64,000 nucleotides of DNA, taken from assembly GCA_004557825.1 (NCBI GenBank), contig SFFL01000006.1, positions 33,987 through 97,986 on the forward strand, written 5' to 3'. This DNA comes from Bacteroidales bacterium (lineage in GTDB: Bacteria; Bacteroidota; Bacteroidia; Bacteroidales; Muribaculaceae). A program made the translations under genes and the position numbers. Positions 1-8,991 of this stretch are shown here, in pieces (positions within the stretch are counted from its first letter, which is position 1; each line of letters opens with the position of its first letter). The notes under the pieces are model-generated. The model saw nothing but the letters and a program-made list of their open reading frames with translations. It was not told the DNA's origin and made no database searches.

Positions 1-1
1 A

Positions 2-613
2 ACCCTCATCGACCACATCGAGGAGCCTTACATCAGAGCCTCAATCATCACCACCGCTGAGTTCATCGGTCCGATTATGACTCTCTGTCTCGGCAAACGC
101 GGCGAACTTGTAAAGCAGGAATTCATTGCCGGCAACCGCGTGGAGCTTATCTTCGACCTCCCCTTGGGCGAAATCGTGATTGACTTCTACGACAAACTGA
201 AATCCATCTCCAAGGGGTATGCTTCGTTCGACTATCAGATCCACGACTTCCGTCCGTCGCGGCTGGTGAAGCTCGACGTGCTGCTCAACGGCGAACCGGT
301 CGACGCCCTTTCCACCCTCACCCACGCCGACAATGCAGTGCAGTTTGGCCGCCGTATGTGTGAGAAACTGAAAGAGCTAATCCCCCGCCACCAGTTCGAC
401 ATCGCCATCCAGGCAGCCATCGGTGCGAAAATCATCGCGCGCGAAACCATCAAGGCCGTGCGCAAGGATGTGACGGCCAAATGCTACGGCGGCGACGTAT
501 CGCGTAAACGCAAACTGCTTGAGAAACAGAAAGCCGGCAAAAAGCGTATGAAGCAAATCGGCTCCGTGCAAGTGCCGCAGAAGGCCTTCCTCGCCGTTCT
601 CAAGCTCGAATAA
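2..613 (+). CDS. lepA: Elongation factor 4 (LepA), C-terminal fragment
   Basis: The last 203 residues of the ribosome back-translocase LepA/EF4, a translational GTPase; the G domain lies before the window. The visible part holds the EF-G domain V-like fold (IDHIEEPYIRASIITTAEF, GKRGELVKQEF) and then the LepA-specific C-terminal domain with the signature CYGGDVSRKRKLLEKQK followed by GKKRMKQIGSVQVPQ and AFLAVLKLE, the usual end of the family. The frame is open from the first base, so the gene is cut by the window edge, not broken. The stop is followed by a short direct repeat and a palindromic element. Family identity is very safe; nothing can be said about the start or promoter. Confidence 0.96.
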   Translation, partial: TLIDHIEEPYIRASIITTAEFIGPIMTLCLGKRGELVKQEFIAGNRVELIFDLPLGEIVIDFYDKLKSISKGYASFDYQIHDFRPSRLVKLDVLLNGEPVDALSTLTHADNAVQFGRRMCEKLKELIPRHQFDIAIQAAIGAKIIARETIKAVRKDVTAKCYGGDVSRKRKLLEKQKAGKKRMKQIGSVQVPQKAFLAVLKLE

Positions 614-619
614 CCCCAA

Positions 620-667
620 CAATTGGGAAAAGCCCATCAAACAAGAAATTGGAATAAGCCCATCAAA
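620..667. repeat. Short tandem direct repeat after lepA
   Basis: Two near-identical units of about 22 bases, sharing AAGCCCATCAAA, at roughly 620-642 and 647-667. They sit just after the lepA stop and before the palindromic element. No function is evident; probably slippage in non-coding DNA. Confidence 0.5.
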
Positions 668-691
668 TTGGTATAACTTCAACAAATTACA

Positions 692-812
692 GGGACTGTC
701 TTCACAGCCAGCATCGTATCAACCTGTAGGGATGCACCCCAGGTGCGTCCGCTTAAACATCTGACACTCAGAGTGTATGGCGGACGCATCTGGGGTGCGT
801 CCTACATATCAA
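692..812. repeat. Palindromic MITE-like element, copy A (right end lost)
   Basis: The core is a long imperfect hairpin. The left arm GATGCACCCCAGGTGCGTCC (731-750) pairs with the right arm GGACGCATCTGGGGTGCGTC (782-801), with an AT-rich centre. The left outer end GGGACTGTCTTCACAGCC matches the terminal inverted repeat of the full copy at 21116. The right terminal repeat is absent: the element stops at CCTACA about 10 bases before the manA stop codon. There is no coding capacity. It could serve as a two-way terminator between the convergent lepA and manA genes. Confidence 0.75.
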
Positions 813-816
813 AATA

Positions 817-1782
817 TCAGAGGTTGACGGAAAGTAATTTGCCGGTGCCGCTGACTTTTACGGAGGGGATGCAGGCGGGGATTAATGCTGTGTGTCCTTG
901 CGGCAGGTGTGTGAGGCGATTTTCGGAATCTTCGAGGGTGATATCGCCTTCAATGTTAATAAAGATTGTGAATGAGTCGAGCGATTTTAGGTCGAGCGAA
1001 AGGGTGTCTTTTACCGACATCACATCGGCATTGAAATATGGGGTATGCGCTACGTTGAGCCGCTGGCCGGGTGCGGGCTGTACATTGCGCACGGCTGCGG
1101 GAGTCTCTACATAATCCAGCACCTCCAGCGACTGCTCCACATGCAGCTCGCGCGGGTTGCCCGCAGCATCGCGGCGGTCGTAATCATATACCCGGTAAGT
1201 AATGTCGCTGGCTTGCTGGATTTCTACTATAAGGGTGCCGCTGCCGATGGAGTGTATGCGTCCGGCAGGGATATAAAATACATCGCCCGGCTTTACATCA
1301 TATTTGTGCAGCGCTTCAACCAGTGTGTGGTCGGCAATCATCCGGCGGAATGTCTCGACATTCATAGGCCGGTTGAAACCAAGTAAAAGCGAGGCCTCCG
1401 GCTCGGAATGGAGCACATACCACAGCTCTGATTTGCCGGGAGAATTGTGGCGCGACATAGCCACATCATTATCGGGGTGAACCTGCACCGACAGGTCGTC
1501 GGCAGCGTCGATAAACTTCACCAACAATGGGAATCGTCCGTGGCAACAGTCGTTGATGCGCATCCCGAGGATTTCAATGGGGAAGCGGGCCACAAGCTCA
1601 TTGAGCGATTCACCTTTATATTTGCCGGAGTCCACAACCGACTCGCGCCCGGGCATAGGGGACAATTCCCACGATTCACCCACGGAATCGCCCTGCGACG
1701 GGATTCCTTTAAAGCGGGCAATGCGGTTTCCACCCCAAATCACAGATTTGAAGAACGGCTGAAATGTGAAAATCGGCAACAT
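817..1782 (-). CDS. manA: Mannose-6-phosphate isomerase, class I (short type)
   Basis: Interconverts mannose-6-phosphate and fructose-6-phosphate in the cytosol, feeding GDP-mannose/GDP-fucose synthesis or mannose catabolism. The protein is a 321-residue cupin of the short Bacillus-type class. Expected zinc ligands are visible: Gln100 and His102 in SVQVHPDND, Glu119 in GKSELWYVL, and His177 in YIPAGRIHSIG. The active-site Arg lies in ITYRVYDYDR (about 197). The N-terminus FTFQPFFKSVIWGG is the standard opening, supporting this start. It stands alone, with palindromic repeat copies at both ends, and no TAnnTTTG box is obvious upstream. The family is safe. Confidence 0.93.
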   Translation of the reverse strand: MLPIFTFQPFFKSVIWGGNRIARFKGIPSQGDSVGESWELSPMPGRESVVDSGKYKGESLNELVARFPIEILGMRINDCCHGRFPLLVKFIDAADDLSVQVHPDNDVAMSRHNSPGKSELWYVLHSEPEASLLLGFNRPMNVETFRRMIADHTLVEALHKYDVKPGDVFYIPAGRIHSIGSGTLIVEIQQASDITYRVYDYDRRDAAGNPRELHVEQSLEVLDYVETPAAVRNVQPAPGQRLNVAHTPYFNADVMSVKDTLSLDLKSLDSFTIFINIEGDITLEDSENRLTHLPQGHTALIPACIPSVKVSGTGKLLSVNL

Positions 1783-1804
1783 GTGATAATGTAAAACAAT
1801 GAAT

Positions 1805-1835
1805 TGTAAGGACGCACCGGAGTGCGTCCCTACAA
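1805..1835. repeat. Fragment of the palindromic element family
   Basis: Contains the compact palindrome GGACGCACCGGAGTGCGTCC followed by CTACAACTT, the same core as the copies at 692, 21116 and 45053 but with the central spacer and outer ends missing. It lies just upstream of manA. Probably a solo hairpin derived from the larger element. Confidence 0.6.
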
Positions 1836-1888
1836 CTTAAGAGGTTCTCTGGGGTGTTAACACATCCACAGGAGAGATTATCAAATTA

Positions 1889-2434
1889 TTACTTTGCAGC
1901 GGGAGCGGCAGTGGAGGCAGCGGGAGTGTCCTTGACTCCGAGTTTAGCCTTTACCAGAGGAGTGACATCCACTACATCGGCAGCCTGATATGCGGGCACA
2001 CCTGCGGGGAAAATCATTGTGAAGTTGCCCTCTTTGCCTACAGCTGTGATAGCGGTGACGAGCTTCTCCTGGATAGGAGCCATGAGCTGCTGCTGCTTGC
2101 GGGCGAGTTCCTGCTGTGCGCTCTGGCCAAACTGCTCAGCCTTCTGGTTGAGCTCCTGAATTTCCTGCATACGGCGATCCTTGATGGCCTGGGGAGTAGC
2201 TGTATCATTGGCGAGCTTCTGGAATTCCTCATATTTAGTCTTGAATTCCTCCTGAATCTTAGCATATTCGCTTTCAAAGGTCTTGGAAGCTGCAGCTATT
2301 TCCTTCTGTGCGGCATCATATTCTGCCATACCGGGGATAATGGATTCGGGGTCAACAATACCGAACTTCTGAGCTTGAGCTGCAAAGCAGACAGGCAGAG
2401 CCACTGCAATGGCTAAAAGAATTTTCTTGATCAT
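1889..2434 (-). CDS. OmpH/Skp-family periplasmic chaperone (distal copy)
   Basis: Periplasmic holdase of the Skp/OmpH family, thought to keep unfolded outer-membrane proteins soluble on their way to BamA. It has 181 residues: an N-terminal signal peptide (MIKKILLAIAVALPVCFAAQA, cut near residue 21), then the conserved KFGIVDPESII opening strand, a long charged Gln/Glu/Lys-rich helix pair (about 35-125) and an Ala/Pro-rich tail (TPAASTAAPAAK). It lies 73 bp after a second OmpH gene and downstream of bamA, so it is probably the last gene of the outer-membrane assembly operon. Tandem OmpH paralogues after bamA are usual in Bacteroidetes. Family is sure; specific clients are unknown. Confidence 0.93.
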   Translation of the reverse strand: MIKKILLAIAVALPVCFAAQAQKFGIVDPESIIPGMAEYDAAQKEIAAASKTFESEYAKIQEEFKTKYEEFQKLANDTATPQAIKDRRMQEIQELNQKAEQFGQSAQQELARKQQQLMAPIQEKLVTAITAVGKEGNFTMIFPAGVPAYQAADVVDVTPLVKAKLGVKDTPAASTAAPAAK

Positions 2435-2507
2435 TTTTTTGTTAGATGGTCTATTGTGTTTTTGTTATTTGATTCAAATTAATCTGCCGGCATAGCCAAG
2501 TAGACAA

Positions 2508-3023
2508 TTAGTTGGCATAGCCGAGCTTGGCCAGCACCTCATTGGAGATATCGATTCTGGGCGAAGCGTAGACGATATTGGCCGACGAGGCACGGTCGAA
2601 GATGCACTGATATCCGCGCTCTTCCGATACTTTCTTTACGGCATTGTAAACATCGTCCTGGATAGGCTTCATAAGGGTCTGACGCTTTTTGTAAAGCTCA
2701 CCCTCCGGGCCAAAATACTTGTAGCGAAGATCGGTGGCCTCTTTCTCCTTAGCCACGATTGCCTCTTCCTGGGCCTTAACCTGCTCCTCGGTGAGGAACA
2801 CCTTGTCGGCCAGGTATTTCTTATACATCTGGTCGGCTTCAAGCGATTTGGCCTCCACTTCTTTCTGCCAGCGCTGTGAGAGCTGACGGAGCTGCTCATT
2901 GGCCATCTCATAGTTGGGCACCTGCTTGAGGATATATTCCATATCCACCAGCGCGAACTTCTGGGCGGAAGCGCCGACAACTGCGGCGACTGCCAGCAGA
3001 AGGGTGATAAATATCTTTTTCAT
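2508..3023 (-). CDS. OmpH/Skp-family periplasmic chaperone (proximal copy)
   Basis: A 171-residue Skp-type chaperone: signal peptide ending ASA, mature start QKFALVDMEYILKQVP, and a coiled-coil tentacle region (about 40-110) rich in Glu, Lys and Gln. The end, ANIVYASPRIDISNEVLAKL, is the C-terminal body strand typical of the family. It is transcribed with bamA (111 bp gap) and the second OmpH gene. Unlike its neighbour it has no Ala-rich tail. The pair may divide labour or act as hetero-trimers; the latter is inference only. Confidence 0.94.
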   Translation of the reverse strand: MKKIFITLLLAVAAVVGASAQKFALVDMEYILKQVPNYEMANEQLRQLSQRWQKEVEAKSLEADQMYKKYLADKVFLTEEQVKAQEEAIVAKEKEATDLRYKYFGPEGELYKKRQTLMKPIQDDVYNAVKKVSEERGYQCIFDRASSANIVYASPRIDISNEVLAKLGYAN

Positions 3024-3134
3024 AACGTTTCTTTCTTTAGCGGTTAGTGCCTGCGATAATTTACTTTCTTACAGGCAGGTTAGTTATCACGGTCTTATAT
3101 ATAAGACAATTCACGCTCGAAAAGGTTTAACAAA

Positions 3135-5768
3135 TCAGAATTCCTGACCGAGGATGAAGTGGAAGTGGCTGCCACCCTTCTGACCGAAGACTGTATCGAA
3201 GCCGTAGGCCCAGTCGATACCCATCATACCTACCATCGGGAGGAAGATGCGGACACCCACACCGGCCGAGCGCTTGAGGTTGAAGGGCGAGAAGTCTTTC
3301 ACGCGCGTCCAGGCATTACCGCCTTCGGCGAATACCAGGCCGTAGATTGTGGTTGAAGGTTGCAGCATAAAGGGGAAGTGAAGCTCCACACCGAGGCGGG
3401 TGTAAGCGTAGCCTTCCTTGCCCCACGGGGTGAGCTGACCATTCTCATAGCCACGCAGCGCAATGGTCTCGGTGGCGTATGTGTAAGAGCCGCTCATACC
3501 GTCGCCGCCCACGTAGAATGTTTCAAACGGAGAGCGGAGCCACTTGTTGAAGCTGCCCAGCAGACCGATGTCGGCGCGGGTCATGAGCACGAGAGTCCAT
3601 TTGCCGTCGGGGTCGGTAAGCGGGGTGTATGTGCGCGATTTGAAGCGCAGCTTCCAGTACTCGATCCAGTGATACAGCTCCTTCTTGGAGGCGGTGGTGT
3701 TTTCGTTGTAGAGCTTCTCCCAGTTCTTCTTTCCGAAGAGCGAAGCCGGGGGAGTGATCTGCAGATTCAGCGAGAAGTTTGAACCACGGCGTGTGTAGAG
3801 AGGATTGTCGATAGAGTTGCGCGCCAGAGTCAGGCCAAGCACAAGAGCGTTCGACGTACCGTTGTTCATATAATAAAGGTATTCCCAGTTCTTGAGGTAA
3901 TACCAGTTGTAGCTCAGTTCGGTAGTGAAGGTAAAGTAGTCGTCGGGCCAGCTCAGACGCTTACCGAAGCCCACGGTTACGCCCACCATCTGGAGCACCT
4001 TGTTGGGGTCGTAGGCATTCTCGATGGAGTTCTGGTAGTAATCGTTGTAGTACGACGAGTTGTAGCCGTAACCGTAGCCATAGCCATAACCGCCGTAGAG
4101 ATAAGGATTCGACCAGTTGGAGTTGTAGTAGGATGAGTTAACACCGGTCTGACGGCTGTAGTAAGCCGATACCTGCAGCGAATTGGGGCGCTTGCCGCCG
4201 AACCACGGGTCGAGGAACGACACAGAGTACATCTGATAGTAGCGGGCGTTGGTCTGCGCGCTGATGGTGAATGTCTGCCCTTCGCCCTGCGGAATCAGGC
4301 CCTTATAGGAGGAGGGGTTGAACAGATTCTTGATTGAGAAGTTGGTGAACTTCAGAGCCACCTTACCGATGATACCGGTCTGACCCCAGCCGAGCGAAAG
4401 CTCAATCTGGTCGTTGGCCTTCGAAGTGAGGTTGAACACCACATCCACCGTACCGTTTTCTTCGTTGGGCTGGATGTCGGGGTTCATATTCTCAGGGTCG
4501 AAGTGGCCGGTCTGAGCGATTTCACGCAGCGAACGCATCACATCGTTCTTGCTAAAAAGCTCGCCGGGCTTCACGCGGAGGTCGCGGCGCACCACCTTCT
4601 CATAAAGGCGGTCGTTGCCGTTGATCACAACCTTGTTGATACGCGCCTGCGGACCTTCGAACATACGCAGCTCCAGGTCGATGGAGTCGCCGGTGATATT
4701 CTTTTCGATGGGCACGAGCTGATAGAAAAGGTAGCCCTTGTCCATATAGGCGTTCGACACGGCATCGTCGTCGGTGGTCAGGCGCTTGTTGAGCAGCTTC
4801 TGGTTGTAGACGTCGCCCGGCTTCATACCCAGCAGATAGTCGAGCTGGTCGGTGGAATAGAGCGTATTGCCCACCCAGGAGATGTCGCTCAGATAATATT
4901 TCTTGCCCTCCTCCAGGTTGATGTAGACATCCACCTTCTTCTCATCATAAGGCACCACGGAGTCGGAAAGAATCTTGGCATCGCGGTAGCCCAGCTCATT
5001 GTATTTCTCGATGATGCGGTTGAGGTCGTCCTTATAATCGGTATCGACAAACTTCTTCTGACTGAACAGCTTGAGCAGGTTGCCGCTTTCGTTGGTTTTC
5101 TTGATTACGCGCTTAAGTTTGCCATCGGAAAGCACCTCATTGCCGGTGATGTAGATTTTGTGAACCTTCACCTTGGAGTGCTTGTCGACATCGACGTGCA
5201 CAATCATTTCATTCTTGTTGGCAAGGTCTTCCTGCAGCCATATCTTCACTGTAGCGTTGCCGAAGCCCTTGTCGGAGAAATATTTCTTTACGATATCGGT
5301 GGCGCGGTTTACGATGTTCTGGGTAATCTGGTTGCCCTTCATCAGCTGCAGGCGTTTCTGGATATCCTCGCGCTCGCCCTTCTTCATACCGCCGTAGCGC
5401 ACTTCCGAGATACGGGGCTGAGTGCGCAGATTGTACACCAGCCAGATTTTGTTGCCGGCGATTTTCTCGGCAAGAATCTGAGCCTGAGCGAACAGGCCCT
5501 GACGCATCAGTCGTTTGGTGGCTGTGGTGATGTCATCGCCGGGCACTTCCACCTCGTCGCCGACTTTCAGACCGGAGTAACCGATTACGATATAGTCTTC
5601 GTAGTTGTCGGCGCCCTGCACTCTGATTCCGGCTATCTCATATTTGGAGGGAAGACCGGAATATACAATCGGCGGATTATAGATAGTATCAGTCGCCTCG
5701 GCAGCATGGAGCTTCGGGGCGATGACGGAGAGCACAATGAGGATGAATGGTAGAAACCTGTATGTCAT
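3135..5768 (-). CDS. bamA: Outer membrane protein assembly factor BamA
   Basis: Central beta-barrel of the BAM machine that folds outer-membrane proteins. It has 877 residues: a signal peptide, five POTRA-type repeats (about 45-465; for example IYITGNEVLSDGKLKRV, ISWVGNTLYSTDQLDYLLG, VVINGNDRLYEKVVRRDL), then the 16-strand barrel from about 470 (IELSLGWGQTG). The family motif near the end reads ALRGYENGQLTPWG, and the protein ends in Phe (FHFILGQEF), the usual outer-membrane signature. Odd feature: a Tyr/Gly run (YGYGYGYGYN, about 558-567) in a predicted surface loop. Its ATG overlaps the uppS stop by 4 bases, so translation is probably coupled. Confidence 0.97.
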   Translation of the reverse strand: MTYRFLPFILIVLSVIAPKLHAAEATDTIYNPPIVYSGLPSKYEIAGIRVQGADNYEDYIVIGYSGLKVGDEVEVPGDDITTATKRLMRQGLFAQAQILAEKIAGNKIWLVYNLRTQPRISEVRYGGMKKGEREDIQKRLQLMKGNQITQNIVNRATDIVKKYFSDKGFGNATVKIWLQEDLANKNEMIVHVDVDKHSKVKVHKIYITGNEVLSDGKLKRVIKKTNESGNLLKLFSQKKFVDTDYKDDLNRIIEKYNELGYRDAKILSDSVVPYDEKKVDVYINLEEGKKYYLSDISWVGNTLYSTDQLDYLLGMKPGDVYNQKLLNKRLTTDDDAVSNAYMDKGYLFYQLVPIEKNITGDSIDLELRMFEGPQARINKVVINGNDRLYEKVVRRDLRVKPGELFSKNDVMRSLREIAQTGHFDPENMNPDIQPNEENGTVDVVFNLTSKANDQIELSLGWGQTGIIGKVALKFTNFSIKNLFNPSSYKGLIPQGEGQTFTISAQTNARYYQMYSVSFLDPWFGGKRPNSLQVSAYYSRQTGVNSSYYNSNWSNPYLYGGYGYGYGYGYNSSYYNDYYQNSIENAYDPNKVLQMVGVTVGFGKRLSWPDDYFTFTTELSYNWYYLKNWEYLYYMNNGTSNALVLGLTLARNSIDNPLYTRRGSNFSLNLQITPPASLFGKKNWEKLYNENTTASKKELYHWIEYWKLRFKSRTYTPLTDPDGKWTLVLMTRADIGLLGSFNKWLRSPFETFYVGGDGMSGSYTYATETIALRGYENGQLTPWGKEGYAYTRLGVELHFPFMLQPSTTIYGLVFAEGGNAWTRVKDFSPFNLKRSAGVGVRIFLPMVGMMGIDWAYGFDTVFGQKGGSHFHFILGQEF

Positions 5769-6517
5769 GGGTGTAATTGTTCGCTGGTTTTACCGAACCG
5801 ACGCTCGCGGCGCTGGAAGGCGAGAATAGCATCTATGAAATCGGCCTTGGTGAAGTCGGGCCAATATTTATCTGTGACAACAATCTCTGAGTAAGCGATT
5901 TCCCAAAGGAGGAAATTGCTCACGCGGAGGTCGCCGCCGGTGCGGATAAGCAAATCGGGGTCCTGCTGCGGCAGGGAGGCGGTGGAGAGATGGCCTGCAA
6001 GCATTTCGGAGGTAATCTCACCGGGCGCAATGCGGCCGGCAGACACCTCTTCGGCCAGCAGTCGTACAGCGCGGGTGATATCCCAGCGGCCTGAATAGCT
6101 AAGTGCCAGATTCAGCACAAGGCCGGTGCAGTGAGCCGTATCGTCGAAGCACTGCTGCAGGCGCTGCCGGGCATCGAGAGGCATTCGGGGCATATCGCCT
6201 ATCATCGTCAGCCTCACATTGTTCTTGATCAGGTCGGGGGTCTCACGCTGGATGGCGAAACCAATCAGATGCATCAGCGCGTCGACCTCTGCCTGGGGGC
6301 GATTCCAGTTCTCGGTGGAAAAAGCATACAGCGTAAGGCACTTCACGCCCACCTCCGAGGCAATCTCGGTGATGCGGCGCACAGTGTTCACACCCTCCAT
6401 ATGTCCTTCCGAGCGATCCAGGCCACGGGCCTTTGCCCAACGACCGTTGCCATCCATAATAATGGCTACGTGCGCGGGGATTTTCGCGGGATCGAGATTT
6501 GCGAGCAGCTGATTCAT
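5765..6517 (-). CDS. uppS: Isoprenyl transferase / undecaprenyl diphosphate synthase
   Basis: Adds isopentenyl units to farnesyl diphosphate to make the C55 lipid carrier for peptidoglycan and O-antigen. With the start at 6517 (MNQLLANLD) it has 250 residues, the family's usual size; a start further up at 6556 is possible but overlaps the gene before it. Catalytic Asp22 lies in IIMDGNGRWAKARG; ALSYSGRWDI and DLLIRTGGDLRVSNFLLWE are the later substrate-binding motifs. It sits between DUF6089 and bamA, so lipid-carrier synthesis and outer-membrane assembly share one operon, a common arrangement in Bacteroidetes. Confidence 0.96.
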   Translation of the reverse strand: MNQLLANLDPAKIPAHVAIIMDGNGRWAKARGLDRSEGHMEGVNTVRRITEIASEVGVKCLTLYAFSTENWNRPQAEVDALMHLIGFAIQRETPDLIKNNVRLTMIGDMPRMPLDARQRLQQCFDDTAHCTGLVLNLALSYSGRWDITRAVRLLAEEVSAGRIAPGEITSEMLAGHLSTASLPQQDPDLLIRTGGDLRVSNFLLWEIAYSEIVVTDKYWPDFTKADFIDAILAFQRRERRFGKTSEQLHP

Positions 6518-6545
6518 AACGTTTTGAAATGTCGGCGGAGCAGGG

Positions 6546-7238
6546 TCAGTCCACATAGTGGCAGGTGGCGCACCGTTCGCCGAATTCGTAGGTGAGTGAG
6601 AATGTTATATCGGAGTACCAGTCGGTGTTGCGGCCGAAGGAACTTTTGATCTGATGAAGGTCGCTAAGCGGACCGTCCATGTGGTCGGAGAACACTTTCG
6701 TCATCGTGAACTCCAGGCCGAGGTTGAGGCGCGGCTTGGCTTTATATTTGAAGCCGAACGACATCGGCACGCAGAACCCGAGGTTGGTCTCCCCTTCTCC
6801 GCTCGAAAGCGACATACCCACACCGAGGGCGAGGTAGGGAGTCCAGCGGCGCAAACGCTTGTAGGTCTCCCCTATTCCGTAAGGGAAGAAATTAAACTCG
6901 GCGCGCTCCTGCAGGTCGAAGACCGTAGCCTTGAAACTATAGCTGGCGAATCCGGGGAGCACATCATCCATATCGGCTGTGTTGCCGCTGATAGTGCGCG
7001 CATTGAGCAGCGTACGCAGGCTCCAGCGCACATCGTGGAGATAGCGAAACGACAGGCCGCCGGAGATGCCCGGATGAGCGAATATGCTCGACGAGGCGTC
7101 GCCGATATATCCCGACATACCCACCTGACCACCGAAGTCAAACTTATACGTCGACTCCTGCGCACCGGCGCAGGGGCCGGAGAGCAGCGCAATCAGCAGG
7201 ATTGCCGGAAGGAGTATTTTCCTGAGTCTGACTTGCAT
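6546..7238 (-). CDS. DUF6089 / PorG-like outer-membrane beta-barrel protein
   Basis: A 230-residue secreted protein with a signal peptide (cut after GPCAGA) and alternating strands typical of an 8-strand barrel (YKFDFGGQVGMSGYIGD, PYLALGVGMSL, YSDITFSLTYEFGERC). The C-terminal CATCHYVD is seen in this Bacteroidetes family, one member of which (PorG) belongs to the type IX secretion apparatus. No other type IX gene lies in the window, so a link to that system is unproven here; the gene is also conserved in species without it. First gene of the minus-strand DUF6089-uppS-bamA-ompH-ompH run. No TAnnTTTG box is seen in the 78 bases upstream. Confidence 0.85.
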   Translation of the reverse strand: MQVRLRKILLPAILLIALLSGPCAGAQESTYKFDFGGQVGMSGYIGDASSSIFAHPGISGGLSFRYLHDVRWSLRTLLNARTISGNTADMDDVLPGFASYSFKATVFDLQERAEFNFFPYGIGETYKRLRRWTPYLALGVGMSLSSGEGETNLGFCVPMSFGFKYKAKPRLNLGLEFTMTKVFSDHMDGPLSDLHQIKSSFGRNTDWYSDITFSLTYEFGERCATCHYVD

Positions 7239-7316
7239 AAGCGGGAGGGTGCGGGTTGGTAGTCTGTGAGTGCTATGGGTTATTGTTGGAATCTGCTGAT
7301 TACAGATGTATATGGG

Positions 7317-8810
7317 TTATTGCAGAGGTTTGCGGGTGAGGTAATTCACGGTGCCGCTCCAGTAATCATCCAGAAGCACACCGTCGGCACTTTCTCCGCC
7401 AAACAGATACAAATAGGGGCACTGCCACTCTGTGATGGGTTTTATGGCAGCGGGAGCAGCATCGGTCATAGTTTTTTCAAACACTATGAGCGACGCGCCG
7501 GTGGCAAACGGTATGTATTCGGGGAGCTGAAGTTCCTCGCTACCTTTCTTCCAGTTTACGCCCATATCACGGGACACATAGACATCGGTGTAAGGTTTAT
7601 GGCCGAGTCCACCTATAGCGATGAGCACGTTGCGGCGGTCGATCTGCCAGGTAGCGGAGTCGGTGACAGCGATGGTGAATGCAGCCAGCGACCAGCCGGA
7701 GCCAGAAGGGAGTTTATCGGAGATACGTGCCCAGGCGTTGCCGTCGAAGGCCCATGTGCCTGAGGTGCGGATGCCGGAAGCCGTAAGGCCGCCGGTAATT
7801 ATCATCTGTTCTTTGGAAGCCCATTTCGAGGAGAACCCTACCGCCGAAGATGTGCCAGCTACAGGGAATTCGGTATCGAATTCAGCAGCGGAAGCTCCGG
7901 GCCATACCGAAGCGGGCCAGCTGGCATAGGAGTATGAGCCGGCGTGGGAGGTTACTCCGATAAAACCATCGGCATACGGGGTGGTGATTGCCACCCATCC
8001 GGCAGCTGCGGTGGTAAAGGTGGCGCCGCCGTCCGACGATGTAAATAGTGTACCGTTGGAAGCTACAACGCCAAGCACCGAACCGTCGGCACTTGCGGTG
8101 AATGTTGCGACATCGAGCGCGGGTGCTGCACCGCCGTCAAATGTTGGGGTAATCAGCTGAGAATCCCAGTTGCCGCCTCCATTGCCAGAAGCGGGCACAA
8201 AGGTGGAGATGGCCACATTGCCGCCGGCATTGCGGCTGAGGGTGAGCGCCTGGCGCCCGGCCTTTACAGTCTTCGAAGCCACAGCCGACTGAATCATACG
8301 CATCTTGCCGGCATCAACCTTATCCCAGTAAAGCGAATCGGTTACATCCTTGGCGACATTGAGAGTTACGGTATAGGTGCGCTCGTTGGCGCCGTCGGCT
8401 GAAACAAGGCGGATACGCACAGGGCCGTTGGCAAAACTTATTTTCTCGTCGGGAGTAGAGATATAGTCTACAACCTTTTCTTCCGTTTCATCGCCGGCAG
8501 GCTGGGTGATTTCAATCACGCTCACCTGGTCGGAGGAAATGTTCACGCCAATCGACGTGACATCGGTACCGGCAGGGATGGGAGCGGCATTATAGATGGA
8601 AGCATCAATCTGGTTGATTGAGAAAAACACGGAGTCAAGATTATTCAGCACATTTGCATCGGCTTTGAGGTTAAAGCCGGTAATTTGAGTACCGGAATAG
8701 TCTTCAGGGTCATACCCCCAGGTGTTTTCGGAGTTACAGCTTACAAGAGCCGGAAATGCGATAATTGCGGCGACAAAAGCAAGCAAATATGACGGGTTGC
8801 ATTTTTTCAT
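7317..8810 (-). CDS. DUF6242-type lipoprotein with BNR/Asp-box-like repeats
   Basis: A 497-residue probable surface or periplasmic lipoprotein: signal peptide with lipobox-like LVSC (Cys26), then an N-terminal Ig-like region (about 30-155, ending in the Cadherin-like TYTVTLNVA), then repeated modules resembling neuraminidase/BNR blades (FTSSDGGATFTTA, VYVSRDMGVNWKKGS). The closing YLYLFGGESADGVLLDDYW resembles a Kelch strand. Function is unknown; substrate or glycan binding would be a guess. The ATG is only 5 bases from the -7 box TAACTTTG, so the transcript is probably leaderless. Family assignment rests on overall layout. Confidence 0.78.
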   Translation of the reverse strand: MKKCNPSYLLAFVAAIIAFPALVSCNSENTWGYDPEDYSGTQITGFNLKADANVLNNLDSVFFSINQIDASIYNAAPIPAGTDVTSIGVNISSDQVSVIEITQPAGDETEEKVVDYISTPDEKISFANGPVRIRLVSADGANERTYTVTLNVAKDVTDSLYWDKVDAGKMRMIQSAVASKTVKAGRQALTLSRNAGGNVAISTFVPASGNGGGNWDSQLITPTFDGGAAPALDVATFTASADGSVLGVVASNGTLFTSSDGGATFTTAAAGWVAITTPYADGFIGVTSHAGSYSYASWPASVWPGASAAEFDTEFPVAGTSSAVGFSSKWASKEQMIITGGLTASGIRTSGTWAFDGNAWARISDKLPSGSGWSLAAFTIAVTDSATWQIDRRNVLIAIGGLGHKPYTDVYVSRDMGVNWKKGSEELQLPEYIPFATGASLIVFEKTMTDAAPAAIKPITEWQCPYLYLFGGESADGVLLDDYWSGTVNYLTRKPLQ

Positions 8811-8814
8811 TCTG

Positions 8815-8822
8815 CAAAGTTA
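8815..8822 (-). promoter_or_regulatory. -7 box of the DUF6242 gene
   Basis: TAACTTTG on the minus strand (reads CAAAGTTA on plus), the Bacteroidetes sigma-ABfr consensus TAnnTTTG. Only CAGA separates it from the ATG at 8810. No clear -33 TTTG is seen. Confidence 0.65.
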
Positions 8823-8991
8823 ACAACAATTTTGGAAATTAGCGTTGAAACATTGCGCAAATTTATACTTTCCACAGCAATACAGCAATTCTGCAACCAC
8901 GATTTAAGAAAATTTTCAAAAACTTTTACCCTTTCTAACATTCCCCGCTATATCCTATTACCTCTTATATTATATATTATATATTATACTC

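Noticed and set aside
4503..5753. Long open frame of 416 codons on plus, opposite bamA
   Set aside because: Antisense shadow of a gene with strong family identity; no start context, promoter or protein-like motifs.
6546..7238. Evidence of a type IX secretion locus
   Set aside because: Only one PorG-like protein is present, in the conserved uppS-bamA neighbourhood; no other por genes in the window.
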